This document shows, one piece after another, positions 8,601 through 17,087 of a stretch of DNA of 64,000 bases. A program made the position numbers and the translations under genes. Below the pieces are notes generated by a model that saw only the letters and a program-made list of their open reading frames with translations, was not told where the DNA came from and did not search any database. The DNA comes from Candidatus Saccharimonadota bacterium (GTDB lineage Bacteria; Patescibacteriota; Saccharimonadia; Saccharimonadales; Saccharimonadaceae). The stretch spans positions 62,001-126,000 of the forward strand of contig JAFWLB010000003.1 in assembly GCA_017514025.1 (NCBI GenBank), read 5' to 3'. Numbering within the stretch: position 1 is the first letter of the stretch; the number at the start of each line of letters is the position of its first letter.

Positions 8601-9755
8601 TCAAGCGCTAGGGTTTTCGTCAACCCGCGCACGTTCTTTCGTCACCACCTCATTGATAATCCGAGCAGCTGCATGCATTTGCTCGGCATCACTTAGTTCG
8701 CCCAAAGACAGCCGTAAAGAACCGGCTATTTCAGAGTCAGACAAACCAATTGCCGCCAGTACATGCGAACGCACGCCCTTCGACGCTGCGCACGCTGCCC
8801 CCGTCGCTACGTATACCCCTCGCTCTTCTAGCAAGAAAACCAACCTCTCCGCATCTAATCCATTATAGCACAAAACAGCAAAATTGTCAAGCGTATGCTT
8901 TTTATTGATCAGCTCATACCCCTGTAAATCATCTAATAAAATTCGCTTTAACTCACGATACTTTAGACGATTGCTTTTGATATGTTTTTTAGCTTCAGTT
9001 GCAGCTGCCGCAAAACCAATCACCCCTGACACATTTTCTGTGCCGGAGCGTAGACCCTGCTCCTGTCCGCCCCCAACTACCAGAGGTCGCAACCTGGCAT
9101 CATGCGAAACGTATAGTGCTCCCACCCCCTTTGGCCCATACACCTTTGCCGAATTCAAAGTTAAAAGATCCACTCCCAATCTTGCTACGCTAATATCCAT
9201 CAAATTCAGCGCCTGCGAAGCATCCGAATGCAGTAGTAGTTGCCGCTTCACCCCTCGCTTCATCCGATCCATCTTCACTTCCCGAATTATCGCTGCCACT
9301 TCCGCTAAGGGCTGGATCGTCCCCAGCTCATTGTTGCAAAGCGACACCGAAATCATTTCAGTCTCATCTGTGATTTTACCCTTGAGATCCGCCAGGTCTA
9401 TCACTCCAGATGACAAGACTTTGACAGCAGCACCACCGAGAGATTCCGCCACGCACCGCACCGAATCATGCTCGGTTTCGAGATATAAGACCGCAGCCTT
9501 ACCATGGTTGCGCCCCACCACCGTAAACGCCAAATTATTCGCTTCAGTCGCCCCAGCGGTAATTACGATATCGGACCCTTTCGCACCGACACAATGCGCA
9601 ATCTCATTTTTTGCTTGCTCATAGTCAGCTGCCACGCTTTTCGCTGGTAAATACGCCGCACTCGGATTAAAAAACTCCTCCGCAAAATACGGCTTCATCG
9701 CCTCCAAAGCTTTCCGGCATACCGGCGTCGCCGCCGCGTGGTCAAGATAAATCAT
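8601..9755 (-). CDS. Cysteine desulfurase, NifS/IscS-like
   Basis: 384 aa, class V PLP aminotransferase fold. It removes sulfur from cysteine as an enzyme-bound persulfide. N-terminal YLDHAAATP; PLP Lys in LNSAKVYGPKGVGALYV, where the family His before Lys is replaced by Ala; PLP-phosphate region RSGTENVSGVIG; active-site Cys in ATGAACAASKG followed by RSHVLAAIGL. It is likely the sulfur donor for MnmA two genes downstream, since no Isc scaffold genes accompany it. TATAAT (9762-9767) ends 6 nt before the ATG, implying a leaderless transcript. Confidence 0.92.
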   Translation of the reverse strand: MIYLDHAAATPVCRKALEAMKPYFAEEFFNPSAAYLPAKSVAADYEQAKNEIAHCVGAKGSDIVITAGATEANNLAFTVVGRNHGKAAVLYLETEHDSVRCVAESLGGAAVKVLSSGVIDLADLKGKITDETEMISVSLCNNELGTIQPLAEVAAIIREVKMDRMKRGVKRQLLLHSDASQALNLMDISVARLGVDLLTLNSAKVYGPKGVGALYVSHDARLRPLVVGGGQEQGLRSGTENVSGVIGFAAAATEAKKHIKSNRLKYRELKRILLDDLQGYELINKKHTLDNFAVLCYNGLDAERLVFLLEERGVYVATGAACAASKGVRSHVLAAIGLSDSEIAGSLRLSLGELSDAEQMHAAARIINEVVTKERARVDENPSA

Positions 9756-9779
9756 AAAAATATTATAACAGAATTACGC

Positions 9780-10262
9780 CTATTCTGCAACAAACTTATA
9801 CTCTGCTCCGTCTTCCGTTGTCAAAGTCAAAACCTTCCCACCCTGATCCAAATTATAAGTATATTCATCCTCCAGGTCATACAGCCAATCCGTCTCAACC
9901 AGCAATTTATCGTCCTTGATCGCCCACTTAAAATCATAATCATTAGTATGGTTATTCGTGGTCAAAGTCCCTTTGCCAATCTCAGTAAAATCCCACACTA
10001 CGCCAGGCTCGTTCTCCAAAGTCCAATTCCCCGCCGTCACCAAAAAGTCTCCGTCTGCGGCCTTGTTCGCCTGCATGATATTCAAAACCAAAAAAACCAC
10101 GCCCACCACTAGCGTGATCAAACCAATCACCAGCACGCTTATTGAAATAATTTTTCTCTTTTTATCAGGCCCTTTAGATTCAATTTGGGTTTTCTTTGCG
10201 GCCTTTTTTGTTGGCTCGCCTTCAAACGCCGCCGCGAGCTCCGCGTTAGTGATCTTGCTCAT
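9780..10262 (-). CDS. Single-pass membrane protein with extracytoplasmic beta domain, unknown
   Basis: 160 aa. A Lys-rich cytoplasmic N-terminus (1-36), one membrane helix (about 37-65) and a ~90-residue outer domain rich in Trp, Asp and Thr with alternating polar/hydrophobic strands (GNWTLENEPG, KWAIKDDKLLVETDW). The outer part resembles small lipocalin-like or DUF5640-like barrels, but I cannot assign a family. TAAAAT (10269-10274) ends 6 nt before the ATG. It lies downstream of the tatD operon and has its own start signal. Confidence 0.75.
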   Translation of the reverse strand: MSKITNAELAAAFEGEPTKKAAKKTQIESKGPDKKRKIISISVLVIGLITLVVGVVFLVLNIMQANKAADGDFLVTAGNWTLENEPGVVWDFTEIGKGTLTTNNHTNDYDFKWAIKDDKLLVETDWLYDLEDEYTYNLDQGGKVLTLTTEDGAEYKFVAE

Positions 10263-10271
10263 AACTCTATT

Positions 10272-10634
10272 TTAGCAATAGAGTTTTGTTTTGACAAGGT
10301 TTAGATAAGAATGCGCCGCTTTCCGAAAGTTGTTTAGTTCCTCGCCCTCAATTTTCTCGTAGTTGCCTTTATTCGCTCGCTTAAACACCCCTGTCGGGCG
10401 TACTTCGTATCGCACTGTCAATTCTTGCCAGGCCCCAAAATTATCTACCCAACTCTCGTGCCAAATCCATACATTTTTGCGTGCTGCAAAAAACTCTCGC
10501 TGGTGACCCACCGGGATTGGACCAAACAATGTCCGTCCCAGCGCCGATTCGGCATTTATCAAATCATCATAACTCAGCCGATTAGTATAAGTTGATCGAG
10601 CTTTTTTCGGCTTTAAGAATTTTCGGCGCGGCAT
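10272..10634 (-). CDS. Conserved hypothetical protein, 120 aa, tatD operon
   Basis: 120 aa, basic N-terminus (MPRRKFLKPKKARSTY) followed by an aromatic-rich globular part (NVWIWHESWVDNFGAWQELTVRYEV). No signal peptide or membrane helix. It has a GAGGAGA ribosome binding site and starts inside the end of the 49-aa gene, so it is translated from the tatD transcript. I recall similar uncharacterised proteins in Saccharibacteria but know no function. Confidence 0.75.
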   Translation of the reverse strand: MPRRKFLKPKKARSTYTNRLSYDDLINAESALGRTLFGPIPVGHQREFFAARKNVWIWHESWVDNFGAWQELTVRYEVRPTGVFKRANKGNYEKIEGEELNNFRKAAHSYLNLVKTKLYC

Positions 10635-10762
10635 GCTTCAATCTCCTCTGCAATTTGACTAAGTTCCCGGTATATTTCAAAAGTATCTTTAGTAGCTTCA
10701 AAATTATAGGCCTCAGCTCTAGCAAAAGACGGAACTTTAAAACCGGAATAACTTGCTGGCAT
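10613..10762 (-). CDS. Small ORF between tatD and the 120-aa gene, unknown
   Basis: 49 aa (begins MPASYSGFKVPSFARAEAYN). Mostly helical and acidic (EIYRELSQIAEEIEACRA). It is too short for a usual ORF cut-off but has a good AAGGAGA ribosome binding site 8 nt before its ATG. It overlaps the last 26 nt of tatD and the first 22 nt of the 120-aa gene, and the latter's GAGGAGA site lies inside it. The double overlap is typical of a coupled operon. No family recognised. Confidence 0.6.
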   Translation of the reverse strand: MPASYSGFKVPSFARAEAYNFEATKDTFEIYRELSQIAEEIEACRAENS

Positions 10763-11471
10763 TTTTCGTAGTCTCCTTCTCTATAATCTCGAAGTCTAGC
10801 TCTAATTTTTCGCTTAGCCATTCGGCTATATTGCGAATATAGGCTGACTCGTTAATTATACCACGGAACGGCTTTGGTGTCAAGAAAGGAGCATCCGTTT
10901 CCAAGAGTATTCGCTCTAGCGGCGGCGTCGGCAAAGTTGAATATGTCGCCAAACCGTTTACTCCCACATAAAAATCTGTCTCTGTCAAAATCCGTTTCAG
11001 TACTTTTTTATTGTCCGTGAACGAATGCACTACTCCGCGCACCTCCGGAAAATTCGCTACTACCGGAAAAAAGTCGTCAAATGCCTCGCGCACATGAAAA
11101 GACACCGGCAGGTCATTATCTACCGCAAGCTGCAGCATCTCCTCAAACAACCGTATCTGCGCCTCTCGATCATACCCCTCGTAGTGGTAATCCAACCCCA
11201 CCTCGCCAACGGCGACCGGGGGGTTGACAAGTCCCGCTGAAGAAAAAGTAGATTCAAACCCATTAGCGTTTTCGGGATGTATGCCGTAAGTCCAATACAC
11301 TCCGTCATGCCGAGAAGCAAACTCACGCGCCGCCAAAGAATCCTCATCCGACGTCCCAATGCAAATAATTTTTTCTACCCCATTTTGCCGCGCCCGCCCC
11401 AACATCTCGCAGGCCTGCTCTTCGGAAAAAAATTCTCGGTCGTGCAAATGACAATGTGTGTCTATCAACAT
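10737..11471 (-). CDS. tatD: TatD-family metal-dependent hydrolase/DNase
   Basis: 244 aa, TIM-barrel amidohydrolase fold. Metal ligands are visible: HCHLHD near the N-terminus, GEVGLDYHYE (Glu), SFHVRE (His), VVHSFT (His) and LLETDAPFL (Asp). It probably acts as a Mg-dependent 3'-5' exonuclease on DNA/RNA ends; substrates vary in the family. First gene of a three-gene operon. TAAAAT (11478-11483) ends 6 nt before the ATG. Confidence 0.93.
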   Translation of the reverse strand: MLIDTHCHLHDREFFSEEQACEMLGRARQNGVEKIICIGTSDEDSLAAREFASRHDGVYWTYGIHPENANGFESTFSSAGLVNPPVAVGEVGLDYHYEGYDREAQIRLFEEMLQLAVDNDLPVSFHVREAFDDFFPVVANFPEVRGVVHSFTDNKKVLKRILTETDFYVGVNGLATYSTLPTPPLERILLETDAPFLTPKPFRGIINESAYIRNIAEWLSEKLELDFEIIEKETTKNASKLFRF

Positions 11472-11496
11472 ATCTTTATTTTATCACAAAAAATTT

Positions 11497-11522
11497 AAAG
11501 CCCCCGCAAAGGCAGGGGCTTA
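11497..11522 (-). terminator. Intrinsic terminator after the 206-aa membrane protein gene
   Basis: AAGCCCC (11499-11505) pairs with GGGGCTT (11515-11521) around CGCAAAGGCA-type loop sequence; on the minus strand the stem is followed by TAAATTTTTTG. It separates the 206-aa gene from tatD. Confidence 0.75.
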
Positions 11523-11574
11523 CTAGAATAAGGCGGCTTACCAGGGTCGCGCGAGAGTTTCACATCGGCAGAGT

Positions 11575-12195
11575 TTATGCAACTAAAGCTTTTACCAGTT
11601 GCTCTGTTTTAAACTCGAACTCCGCGAAGTCCATTTCTCTGTAACGAGAATCTGGCGCTAGCTTTGAACGTTCCGGATCGGTGCAGTTCTCAGCCAGATG
11701 GCGTTCCCGTCTGGACAAGTCCCAATAGTCATAAATGGCGAAATCCGAACTCATCGAATCTTTATAACGCTTAAAACTATACTCGTCCAATCCGTGTCCG
11801 CGCAGATCCAGCATCCATTGCCAACCGCAGTAGTCAAAAACCACGTATGCGGAGTAATAGCACTGCCCTACTCCTCGGTCATAACGTTCCGCCCAATGTA
11901 TTTGGGCATTTCCGCTCCCTTTTGCTCCGAGGGCATAAAGTACCAAGTACCCCATCGGTCGCGTAAAGTCACCGAGTCCGTCCCACGCCAGTTCCCATAC
12001 TATGCCTTTTTCCAGACATTTTGACACCGGTCGTTCGTAAAAATACACCGGCTCAGTCGCTTTCAAAAGGTATTCTAATGCCGCTCGCCGTTTTCTCCTT
12101 GCTATGCTTAAACGTACTTCGTGTATCACCAACGCTATGACTACGACAGCAAAAACCGTTATCGCCGTTGCAGTTGCTAGTACCGTGAAACCCAT
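11575..12195 (-). CDS. Membrane-anchored protein, 206 aa, unknown
   Basis: An N-terminal membrane helix (about 5-30) is followed by a soluble domain of about 170 residues rich in Tyr, Trp and charged residues, with three Cys in the core part (GQCYYSAYVVFDYCGWQW) and one near the end (AENCTDPERS). It sits in a stand-alone unit with its own consensus promoter, an AAAGGTGG ribosome binding site and a terminator. No family recognised. Some overall resemblance to DUF-type surface proteins does not allow a functional call. Confidence 0.75.
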   Translation of the reverse strand: MGFTVLATATAITVFAVVVIALVIHEVRLSIARRKRRAALEYLLKATEPVYFYERPVSKCLEKGIVWELAWDGLGDFTRPMGYLVLYALGAKGSGNAQIHWAERYDRGVGQCYYSAYVVFDYCGWQWMLDLRGHGLDEYSFKRYKDSMSSDFAIYDYWDLSRRERHLAENCTDPERSKLAPDSRYREMDFAEFEFKTEQLVKALVA

Positions 12196-12248
12196 CTTGC
12201 CACCTTTCTATCAATGTACTGTTTCCCCCACCAAAACTAACTCCCCTA

Positions 12249-12277
12249 ATTATACCACACTTAAGCTAAAAAGTCAA
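12249..12277 (-). promoter_or_regulatory. Consensus promoter of the 206-aa membrane protein gene
   Basis: On the minus strand: TTGACT (12272-12277), 17-nt spacer, TGG-TATAAT extended -10 (12249-12254). It lies about 53 nt before the ATG, giving a conventional leader with a Shine-Dalgarno site. The -35 is close to the typA stop. Confidence 0.8.
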
Positions 12278-14092
12278 TTATCGCCGGTTTTCCCGTTTTC
12301 GTTTTACTGGGTCTAATTGCCGTTTGCGGAGCCTCAAAGATTGCGGTGTCACTTCCAAAAGTTCATCATCTAGCAAAAAGTCCAAACACTGTTCCAAAGA
12401 CAGTTGCGTATGTGGCGTTAGCTGAATCGCTCCGTCTGAAGCGTGAGTTCGCATATTCGTCAGTTGTTTTTCTCGGCACACATTGATATCCAAATCATCT
12501 TTTTTGTTGGACAGACCAACAATCATTCCTTGATACACATCCACTCCGGGCGGAATATATAAAATTCCTCGTGCCTGTGCCGAATCCAGCGCGTAGGCTG
12601 TAGACTTCCCGGCTTCCGCAGCGATCAAAGCCCCGTTTCTTTCTGGCTTGTATTTCCCTTCCACCGGCCGATACCCCGAAGGGATAGAAGACATCAGCAC
12701 CGTCCCCTTAGTTGCCGTCAGCAAATTATTACGTAGCCCAATCAACGCCGCCGTTGAAATCTCATATACAAACCTAGTTGAGCCACTTGTCGTCAAATCT
12801 TGCGATCTTAGCTCGGCTTTACGCACCCCTAACTCTTGCGACACTGCTCCCACGAACTCCGGCGCCACCTCGATTGTCAAACTCTCAATCGGTTCGCACT
12901 TCTGTCCGTCAATCTCCTTGTAGACTACTTCTGGCCTCCCCGCTTCTAGTTCGTAGCCCTCCCGCCGCATCGTCTCAATCAAAACCGACAGATGTAGCTC
13001 CCCCCGCCCTGAAACCTTGTAGCCCAGGCCATCTGGCTGAATTTTTAAAGCGATGTTGGTCTCCAACTCTTTTTCCAGTCGCTCTGCAATTTGCCTAGAA
13101 GTTGTAAATTCCCCCTCACGCCCTTTAAGCGGCGAAGTATTTGGTCCGATATAAATAGACAAAGTTGGCGCTTCTAACTCTATTGTCGGCAAAGCTTCCG
13201 GGTTTTCGCCGGTAGCGATTGTATCGCCAATATTGGCTTCCGATACTCCCGTAATTGCCACAATGTCCCCCGCTATCGCCTCCGGTACCTCTTCCTTCCC
13301 CAATCCTTTGTAAACAAACAAGTTATCAATCTTGCTGTTTTTTGTTTCTCCCCCGTGCATAATTTTTACATTCTGCCCTTTTTTCAACTTGCCACGAAAG
13401 ATCTTGCCAATGCAATATTTTCCTAGATAATTATCTGCCGCTAGTGCCGCCACCAACAGCTGCGCTGACTCCGCATCAGAATCCACCGAAGGCGCCGGAA
13501 TATCATTTATGATTGACTCAAAAATTACTTTGAGGTCATCGTCTAGATCGGTCGTACGGCCAGCCCTGCCTTCGCGCGCTACCGCATAATACACCGGATA
13601 GAATAACTGTGATTCGTCCGTCGCTAGCTCCAAAAACAAACTTTCAATCTCGGACAAAACTTCCTCAATCCGTGCCGCCGGTTTGTCGATTTTATTGATA
13701 ATTACTACCGGCCTTAAATTCAGCTCCAAAGCTTTTTGCAGTACAAACTTTGTCTGCGGCATTGGCCCCTCTTGTGCGTCTACAATCAAAAACACTCCAT
13801 CCGCCATGTTCAGGGTTCGTTCCACTTCACCCGAAAAATCCGCATGCCCCGGCGTGTCAATAATGTTAATTTTATATCCATCATAATGTACACAAGTCTG
13901 CTTAGCGGTAATTGTGATTCCTCGCTCGTGTTCCTGATCCATCGAATCCATGATCAACGTCTGTTGCATTTCTGCCTGGTTATCGCGAAAAGTATTAGAT
14001 TGCTTTAAAAGCCCATCCACCAGCGTTGTCTTACCGTGGTCTACATGAGCAATAATCGCTACGTTGCGTATCAAGTCCTTATTCAAAGTCAT
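12278..14092 (-). CDS. typA: Translational GTPase TypA/BipA
   Basis: 604 aa. Ribosome-associated GTPase of the EF-G class. G1 [11 protein letters not shown]2 region [10 protein letters not shown]3 DTPGHADF, G4 NKIDK, then domain II, the EF-G-like domains III/V and the family-specific C-terminal domain ending with a basic tail. It is involved in ribosome assembly and stress adaptation. The start is taken at the ATG at 14092; a TTG two codons upstream is possible, but TAAAAT (14100-14105) ends 7 nt before the ATG and favours it. Confidence 0.97.
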   Translation of the reverse strand: MTLNKDLIRNVAIIAHVDHGKTTLVDGLLKQSNTFRDNQAEMQQTLIMDSMDQEHERGITITAKQTCVHYDGYKINIIDTPGHADFSGEVERTLNMADGVFLIVDAQEGPMPQTKFVLQKALELNLRPVVIINKIDKPAARIEEVLSEIESLFLELATDESQLFYPVYYAVAREGRAGRTTDLDDDLKVIFESIINDIPAPSVDSDAESAQLLVAALAADNYLGKYCIGKIFRGKLKKGQNVKIMHGGETKNSKIDNLFVYKGLGKEEVPEAIAGDIVAITGVSEANIGDTIATGENPEALPTIELEAPTLSIYIGPNTSPLKGREGEFTTSRQIAERLEKELETNIALKIQPDGLGYKVSGRGELHLSVLIETMRREGYELEAGRPEVVYKEIDGQKCEPIESLTIEVAPEFVGAVSQELGVRKAELRSQDLTTSGSTRFVYEISTAALIGLRNNLLTATKGTVLMSSIPSGYRPVEGKYKPERNGALIAAEAGKSTAYALDSAQARGILYIPPGVDVYQGMIVGLSNKKDDLDINVCREKQLTNMRTHASDGAIQLTPHTQLSLEQCLDFLLDDELLEVTPQSLRLRKRQLDPVKRKRENRR

Positions 14093-14099
14093 AGACAAT

Positions 14100-14105
14100 A
14101 TTTTA
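14100..14105 (-). promoter_or_regulatory. -10 box of typA, defines leaderless ATG
   Basis: TAAAAT on the minus strand ending 7 nt before the ATG at 14092. The alternative TTG at 14098 would lie between the box and the expected transcript start. Confidence 0.55.
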
Positions 14106-14129
14106 CCATAAACTTATCAAAAGAGCAAC

Positions 14130-15788
14130 CTATAGCCTCCCTGTATTTGGAGCTTTGGGCGGCGAAACAAAAACGTGTGTCAGCTCTACCGGCTCGCCTC
14201 GCATATCATCACCTAGCGGGGTCAAAGTTATCACATTATCCGCCGGAGCCTTTAGTCCTGAAATCACCACCGCATTCCCCTCTGCTATCCCCAAAATTTT
14301 CCCATTTAGCGCCACTAAAGTTCGCGTCCCCGTAGTCGCAAAATCCACTCTTACCGCCTCTTCGCTTACCGACTCCGCATCAAAGACCTCTAGCGTCGGC
14401 AAAACTGTAGGCGCTGCCGTTTCTTCTACTCGCGGCAAACTGTCATATCTCGCCATGATATAATCCGTCAACAGCGACAGCTCGTCCAGATTTGTCACCA
14501 CTTTACCATCTGTCTGCTTCGCCATTTCAGTATAATATTCCGCCGTATATTCATTAGTGATTATATAAAAATTCACCGGGTCAATGCGTTTGCTTAAGTT
14601 TATCACCTCATCGAAAGTTATTCCGTCTCGGTCTGGTGCCAAAAAGTTCGCGTCCGTCAGAATCACCAAAGATTTAGTCGAGCCTTGCTTCCAATTCAAA
14701 GCCTTCATCGTATGAAATGCTGCCGACAATAACGATTCGTCAAAATCATCTCCGCCTTCCGTCAAAATCGTCTCTAGTTCATTTTGGAACACTTCCAATG
14801 TACACGTCTCAAAATCACAGTGTTTGTGCAAGTCATACGGGTCGTCCAAATCCCGATAATCAAACAAAGCCACTCGTCCGCCAGATTCTAAAGTCTCTGT
14901 CGCCAGTCTCAAAGCTTCAGCTTTGTACTTATCAATCATGCCAGACATTGAGCCAGTCGAATCTAACAAAATCGCCGTATCATGTGGCGACGCCACTCGA
15001 TTTGGTAGTTTGAAATACTGCGTTATCTTGCTAAAAATCACTCGCGAAGCGTCTTCATACAAGTTTTCTCCTACATAGCCCGTGTGGTCGCTGATACTCA
15101 AATGCGAACTACAAAAAATATCGCGTCTGTTACACCAAGTCCCCACTTTGCCCGCCAAAGCCTCCGGCTCATACGGAATATACGCACCAAGTAGTCCCTT
15201 GTAGGCCTGACAATCCGGCACGTACATCCGGTAATCCGACAAATTTTCGCCCCGACACGCCGCCGGCAACAATCCCTTTCCTTCTGGCAAATACAGTTTT
15301 GGGTCACCAAAAGTCGCCGCATAAATCAATTTGTCTGAGCGCAAACTCCCCAGCGCCTTAGATATCACCATCGCCCCTTGTGAATAACCACCAATTACAT
15401 ATCTGGTGTAAGGGCAAGTCGTGGAATTCACCATTTTAGCAAGATTTTTTACACCCGTGTTCACACTATCGCCAAACTCATAAGCGTCCCCCGCCCCAAA
15501 GAACGCTCCCGCCGTCACGCTGAGATTATCCAGCCCCACTCCTACCGCCGGATAGTCTAGGTCTATAAACTCATAGCTCAAACTCGTAGTCGCTAGTTTT
15601 GCCCGCAAAGCCTCCTTAAATGCTAAATAATTTTTGTCCGTCCACCTTTCCCCACCCGACCCTCGCGCAAATACCACACGCAGATCTGGACAACTCTCAG
15701 CCTGCACGCTTTGAACCGCCGGTATGGTCAATATTTCGAACATCACTGCCGCTATTACGTAACGAATTTTAATTTTTTTGCCTCGCAT
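14130..15788 (-). CDS. Secreted cutinase-like esterase fused to a von Willebrand A domain
   Basis: 552 aa. A signal peptide (basic start, hydrophobic core, AxA-type site after VQSVQA near residue 30). Residues about 33-285 are a cutinase/PE-PPE-like alpha/beta hydrolase: FARGSGG, nucleophile Ser in IGGYSQGAMV, then Asp- and His-containing loops (CNRRDIFC, SISDHTGY), with several Cys suited to disulfides outside the cell. Residues about 290-470 are a vWA domain with a MIDAS (DSTGS) and ILTDANF. A final Ig-like stretch ends in PPKAPNTGRL, a PNTG sequence without the following hydrophobic tail. Start taken at the ATG preceded by GGAG 5 nt upstream; another ATG 12 nt upstream is possible. It may act on host lipids and adhere (inference). 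Confidence 0.85.
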   Translation of the reverse strand: MRGKKIKIRYVIAAVMFEILTIPAVQSVQAESCPDLRVVFARGSGGERWTDKNYLAFKEALRAKLATTSLSYEFIDLDYPAVGVGLDNLSVTAGAFFGAGDAYEFGDSVNTGVKNLAKMVNSTTCPYTRYVIGGYSQGAMVISKALGSLRSDKLIYAATFGDPKLYLPEGKGLLPAACRGENLSDYRMYVPDCQAYKGLLGAYIPYEPEALAGKVGTWCNRRDIFCSSHLSISDHTGYVGENLYEDASRVIFSKITQYFKLPNRVASPHDTAILLDSTGSMSGMIDKYKAEALRLATETLESGGRVALFDYRDLDDPYDLHKHCDFETCTLEVFQNELETILTEGGDDFDESLLSAAFHTMKALNWKQGSTKSLVILTDANFLAPDRDGITFDEVINLSKRIDPVNFYIITNEYTAEYYTEMAKQTDGKVVTNLDELSLLTDYIMARYDSLPRVEETAAPTVLPTLEVFDAESVSEEAVRVDFATTGTRTLVALNGKILGIAEGNAVVISGLKAPADNVITLTPLGDDMRGEPVELTHVFVSPPKAPNTGRL

Positions 15789-15866
15789 TTTTACTCCCAT
15801 TTTAAGTTTGGGAGAATTATATGCACATTCGTTCCAAAAGTTCAACCCCCCACCCCCCAAACGTGC

Positions 15867-15872
15867 TATAAT
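15867..15872 (+). promoter_or_regulatory. -10 box of the dCMP deaminase gene, defines leaderless start
   Basis: TATAAT ending exactly 6 nt before the ATG at 15879. It excludes the longer in-frame start at 15711, which would also run through the divergent cutinase gene. Confidence 0.65.
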
Positions 15873-15878
15873 AAAGAT

Positions 15879-16433
15879 ATGAGCAAGCAAAAAGAGTGGG
15901 ATGAATACTTCATGCAAATTGCTGAGGCGGCAGCCAGCAAAAGCAAAGACCCCTCTTCTAAAATGGGCTGCGTCATCGTGGATCCCAAGAAGCGTGTAGT
16001 TTCGCTCGGCTATAATGGCATGCTCCAGGGCGCCGACGAGTCTAAAATGACCTTAACCGAGCGTCCGATGAAATACTACTTTGCCATTCATTCCGAGATG
16101 AACGCCATCCTTTTTGCCCACCAAGACCTCACCGGCTGCACCATTTATAATCGTGTTGCTACTTGCGAAAATTGTCTCAAATACTGTCTTCAGGCCGGCA
16201 TCAAACGTTTTGTTTATAAAGAACTCCGCGTTAAGTCTCATTCCACTGACCCTACAAAATCCATGACCACCGTTGAGACCGACGAAGCCGTTATCCGCCT
16301 TCTCACTTCTATGCCCGAAGTCGAAACCCTGAATCTCGTCAGCGGCAAAACTTACATTGAAGACATCCTCGATTCCTATTCCAAAGATTCCGCCGAATAC
16401 CGCCGTCTCGCCGCTTGGGTTACTACCAAATAA
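15879..16433 (+). CDS. Deoxycytidylate (dCMP) deaminase-type zinc enzyme
   Basis: 184 aa, cytidine deaminase fold. Zn ligand His71 with catalytic Glu73 in AIHSEMNAILFA, and Cys96/Cys99 in ATCENCLKYC (family: PCxxC, here Thr replaces Pro). The N-terminal helix and the GYNGML region fit dCMP deaminases (ComEB-like). It converts dCMP to dUMP. Neighbours fit nucleotide salvage: thymidine kinase and thymidylate kinase follow, with uracil-DNA glycosylase between them on the other strand. The last 11 nt overlap ung convergently. Confidence 0.88.
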   Translation: MSKQKEWDEYFMQIAEAAASKSKDPSSKMGCVIVDPKKRVVSLGYNGMLQGADESKMTLTERPMKYYFAIHSEMNAILFAHQDLTGCTIYNRVATCENCLKYCLQAGIKRFVYKELRVKSHSTDPTKSMTTVETDEAVIRLLTSMPEVETLNLVSGKTYIEDILDSYSKDSAEYRRLAAWVTTK

Positions 16434-17070
16434 TTTCTTCCAGACCGTTCTCTCGCAAAAAGTTATTACATTTGCTAAAATGATGATTGCCGAAAAACCC
16501 GTAGTGCGCCGACAGTGGCGATGGATGCGGCGACTCCAGAATCAGATGCTTTGAAGTGTCAATTAGCTCCGCTTTGTTTCGCGCATCCCGCCCCCAGAGC
16601 ATAAATACTAGATGTGGCCGCTCCTCATCCAAATATTTTATCACTTCCGTAGTAAAAATTTCCCAACCTTTACCACTATGTGATTTTGGCCGGTGCGCCT
16701 CCACCGTCAAAACGGTGTTTAAGAGCAATACGCCTTGTTTTTGCCAATTCCGGAGGCTTCCACTCGGATTTGCGTGTCGCCCAATGTCACTGTCAATTTC
16801 TTTATAAATATTCACTAGCGACGGCGGCACCGGCTGTGACGCAGGCACTGAAAACGCCAACCCTTCCGCCGCTCCTGGCGTATGATAGGGGTCTTGCCCC
16901 AGTATCACCACTTTCACTTCGTTCAAATCCGTTGTAAACGCCGAAAACACCAACTGTTTTGGCGGAAAAATGGTCTTTGTCTCATATGCCTCGTGCAAAA
17001 ACTCCGCCAACTCCTTAAAATATGGTTTGTCAAATTCTGATTTCAAAAATGGTTTCCAACTCTCGTGCAT
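16423..17070 (-). CDS. ung: Uracil-DNA glycosylase, family 1
   Basis: 215 aa. It removes uracil from DNA. Motif A VVILGQDPYHTPG with catalytic Asp60, the PPSLVNIYKEI loop, the LLNTVLTV core, and motif B with catalytic His in ESPHPSPLSAHYG. The start is placed at the ATG beginning MHESWKPF because the promoter shared with tdk lies directly upstream. Its placement beside a dCMP deaminase, a source of dUMP, makes functional sense. Confidence 0.96.
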   Translation of the reverse strand: MHESWKPFLKSEFDKPYFKELAEFLHEAYETKTIFPPKQLVFSAFTTDLNEVKVVILGQDPYHTPGAAEGLAFSVPASQPVPPSLVNIYKEIDSDIGRHANPSGSLRNWQKQGVLLLNTVLTVEAHRPKSHSGKGWEIFTTEVIKYLDEERPHLVFMLWGRDARNKAELIDTSKHLILESPHPSPLSAHYGFFGNHHFSKCNNFLRENGLEEIIW

Positions 17071-17071
17071 G

Positions 17072-17087
17072 TTATAATTATTATAAC
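17072..17087. promoter_or_regulatory. Near-palindromic divergent promoter of ung and tdk
   Basis: The 17 bp between the two start codons read GTTATAATTATTATAAC. A TATAAT occurs on the + strand (17073-17078, 9 nt before tdk) and on the - strand (17080-17085, 9 nt before ung). The two -10 boxes face each other in one short element, so both transcripts would be almost leaderless and the polymerases would compete for the same DNA. Confidence 0.6.

Noticed and set aside
8884-9624. 246-codon + strand ORF
   Set aside because: Lies entirely antisense to the cysteine desulfurase, whose motifs are unambiguous; composition is shadow-like (Ser/Pro/Arg).
10582-10821. 79-codon minus ORF overlapping tatD
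   Set aside because: No ribosome binding site and spread over two real genes; the 49-codon frame at 10613-10762 has the site and operon spacing.
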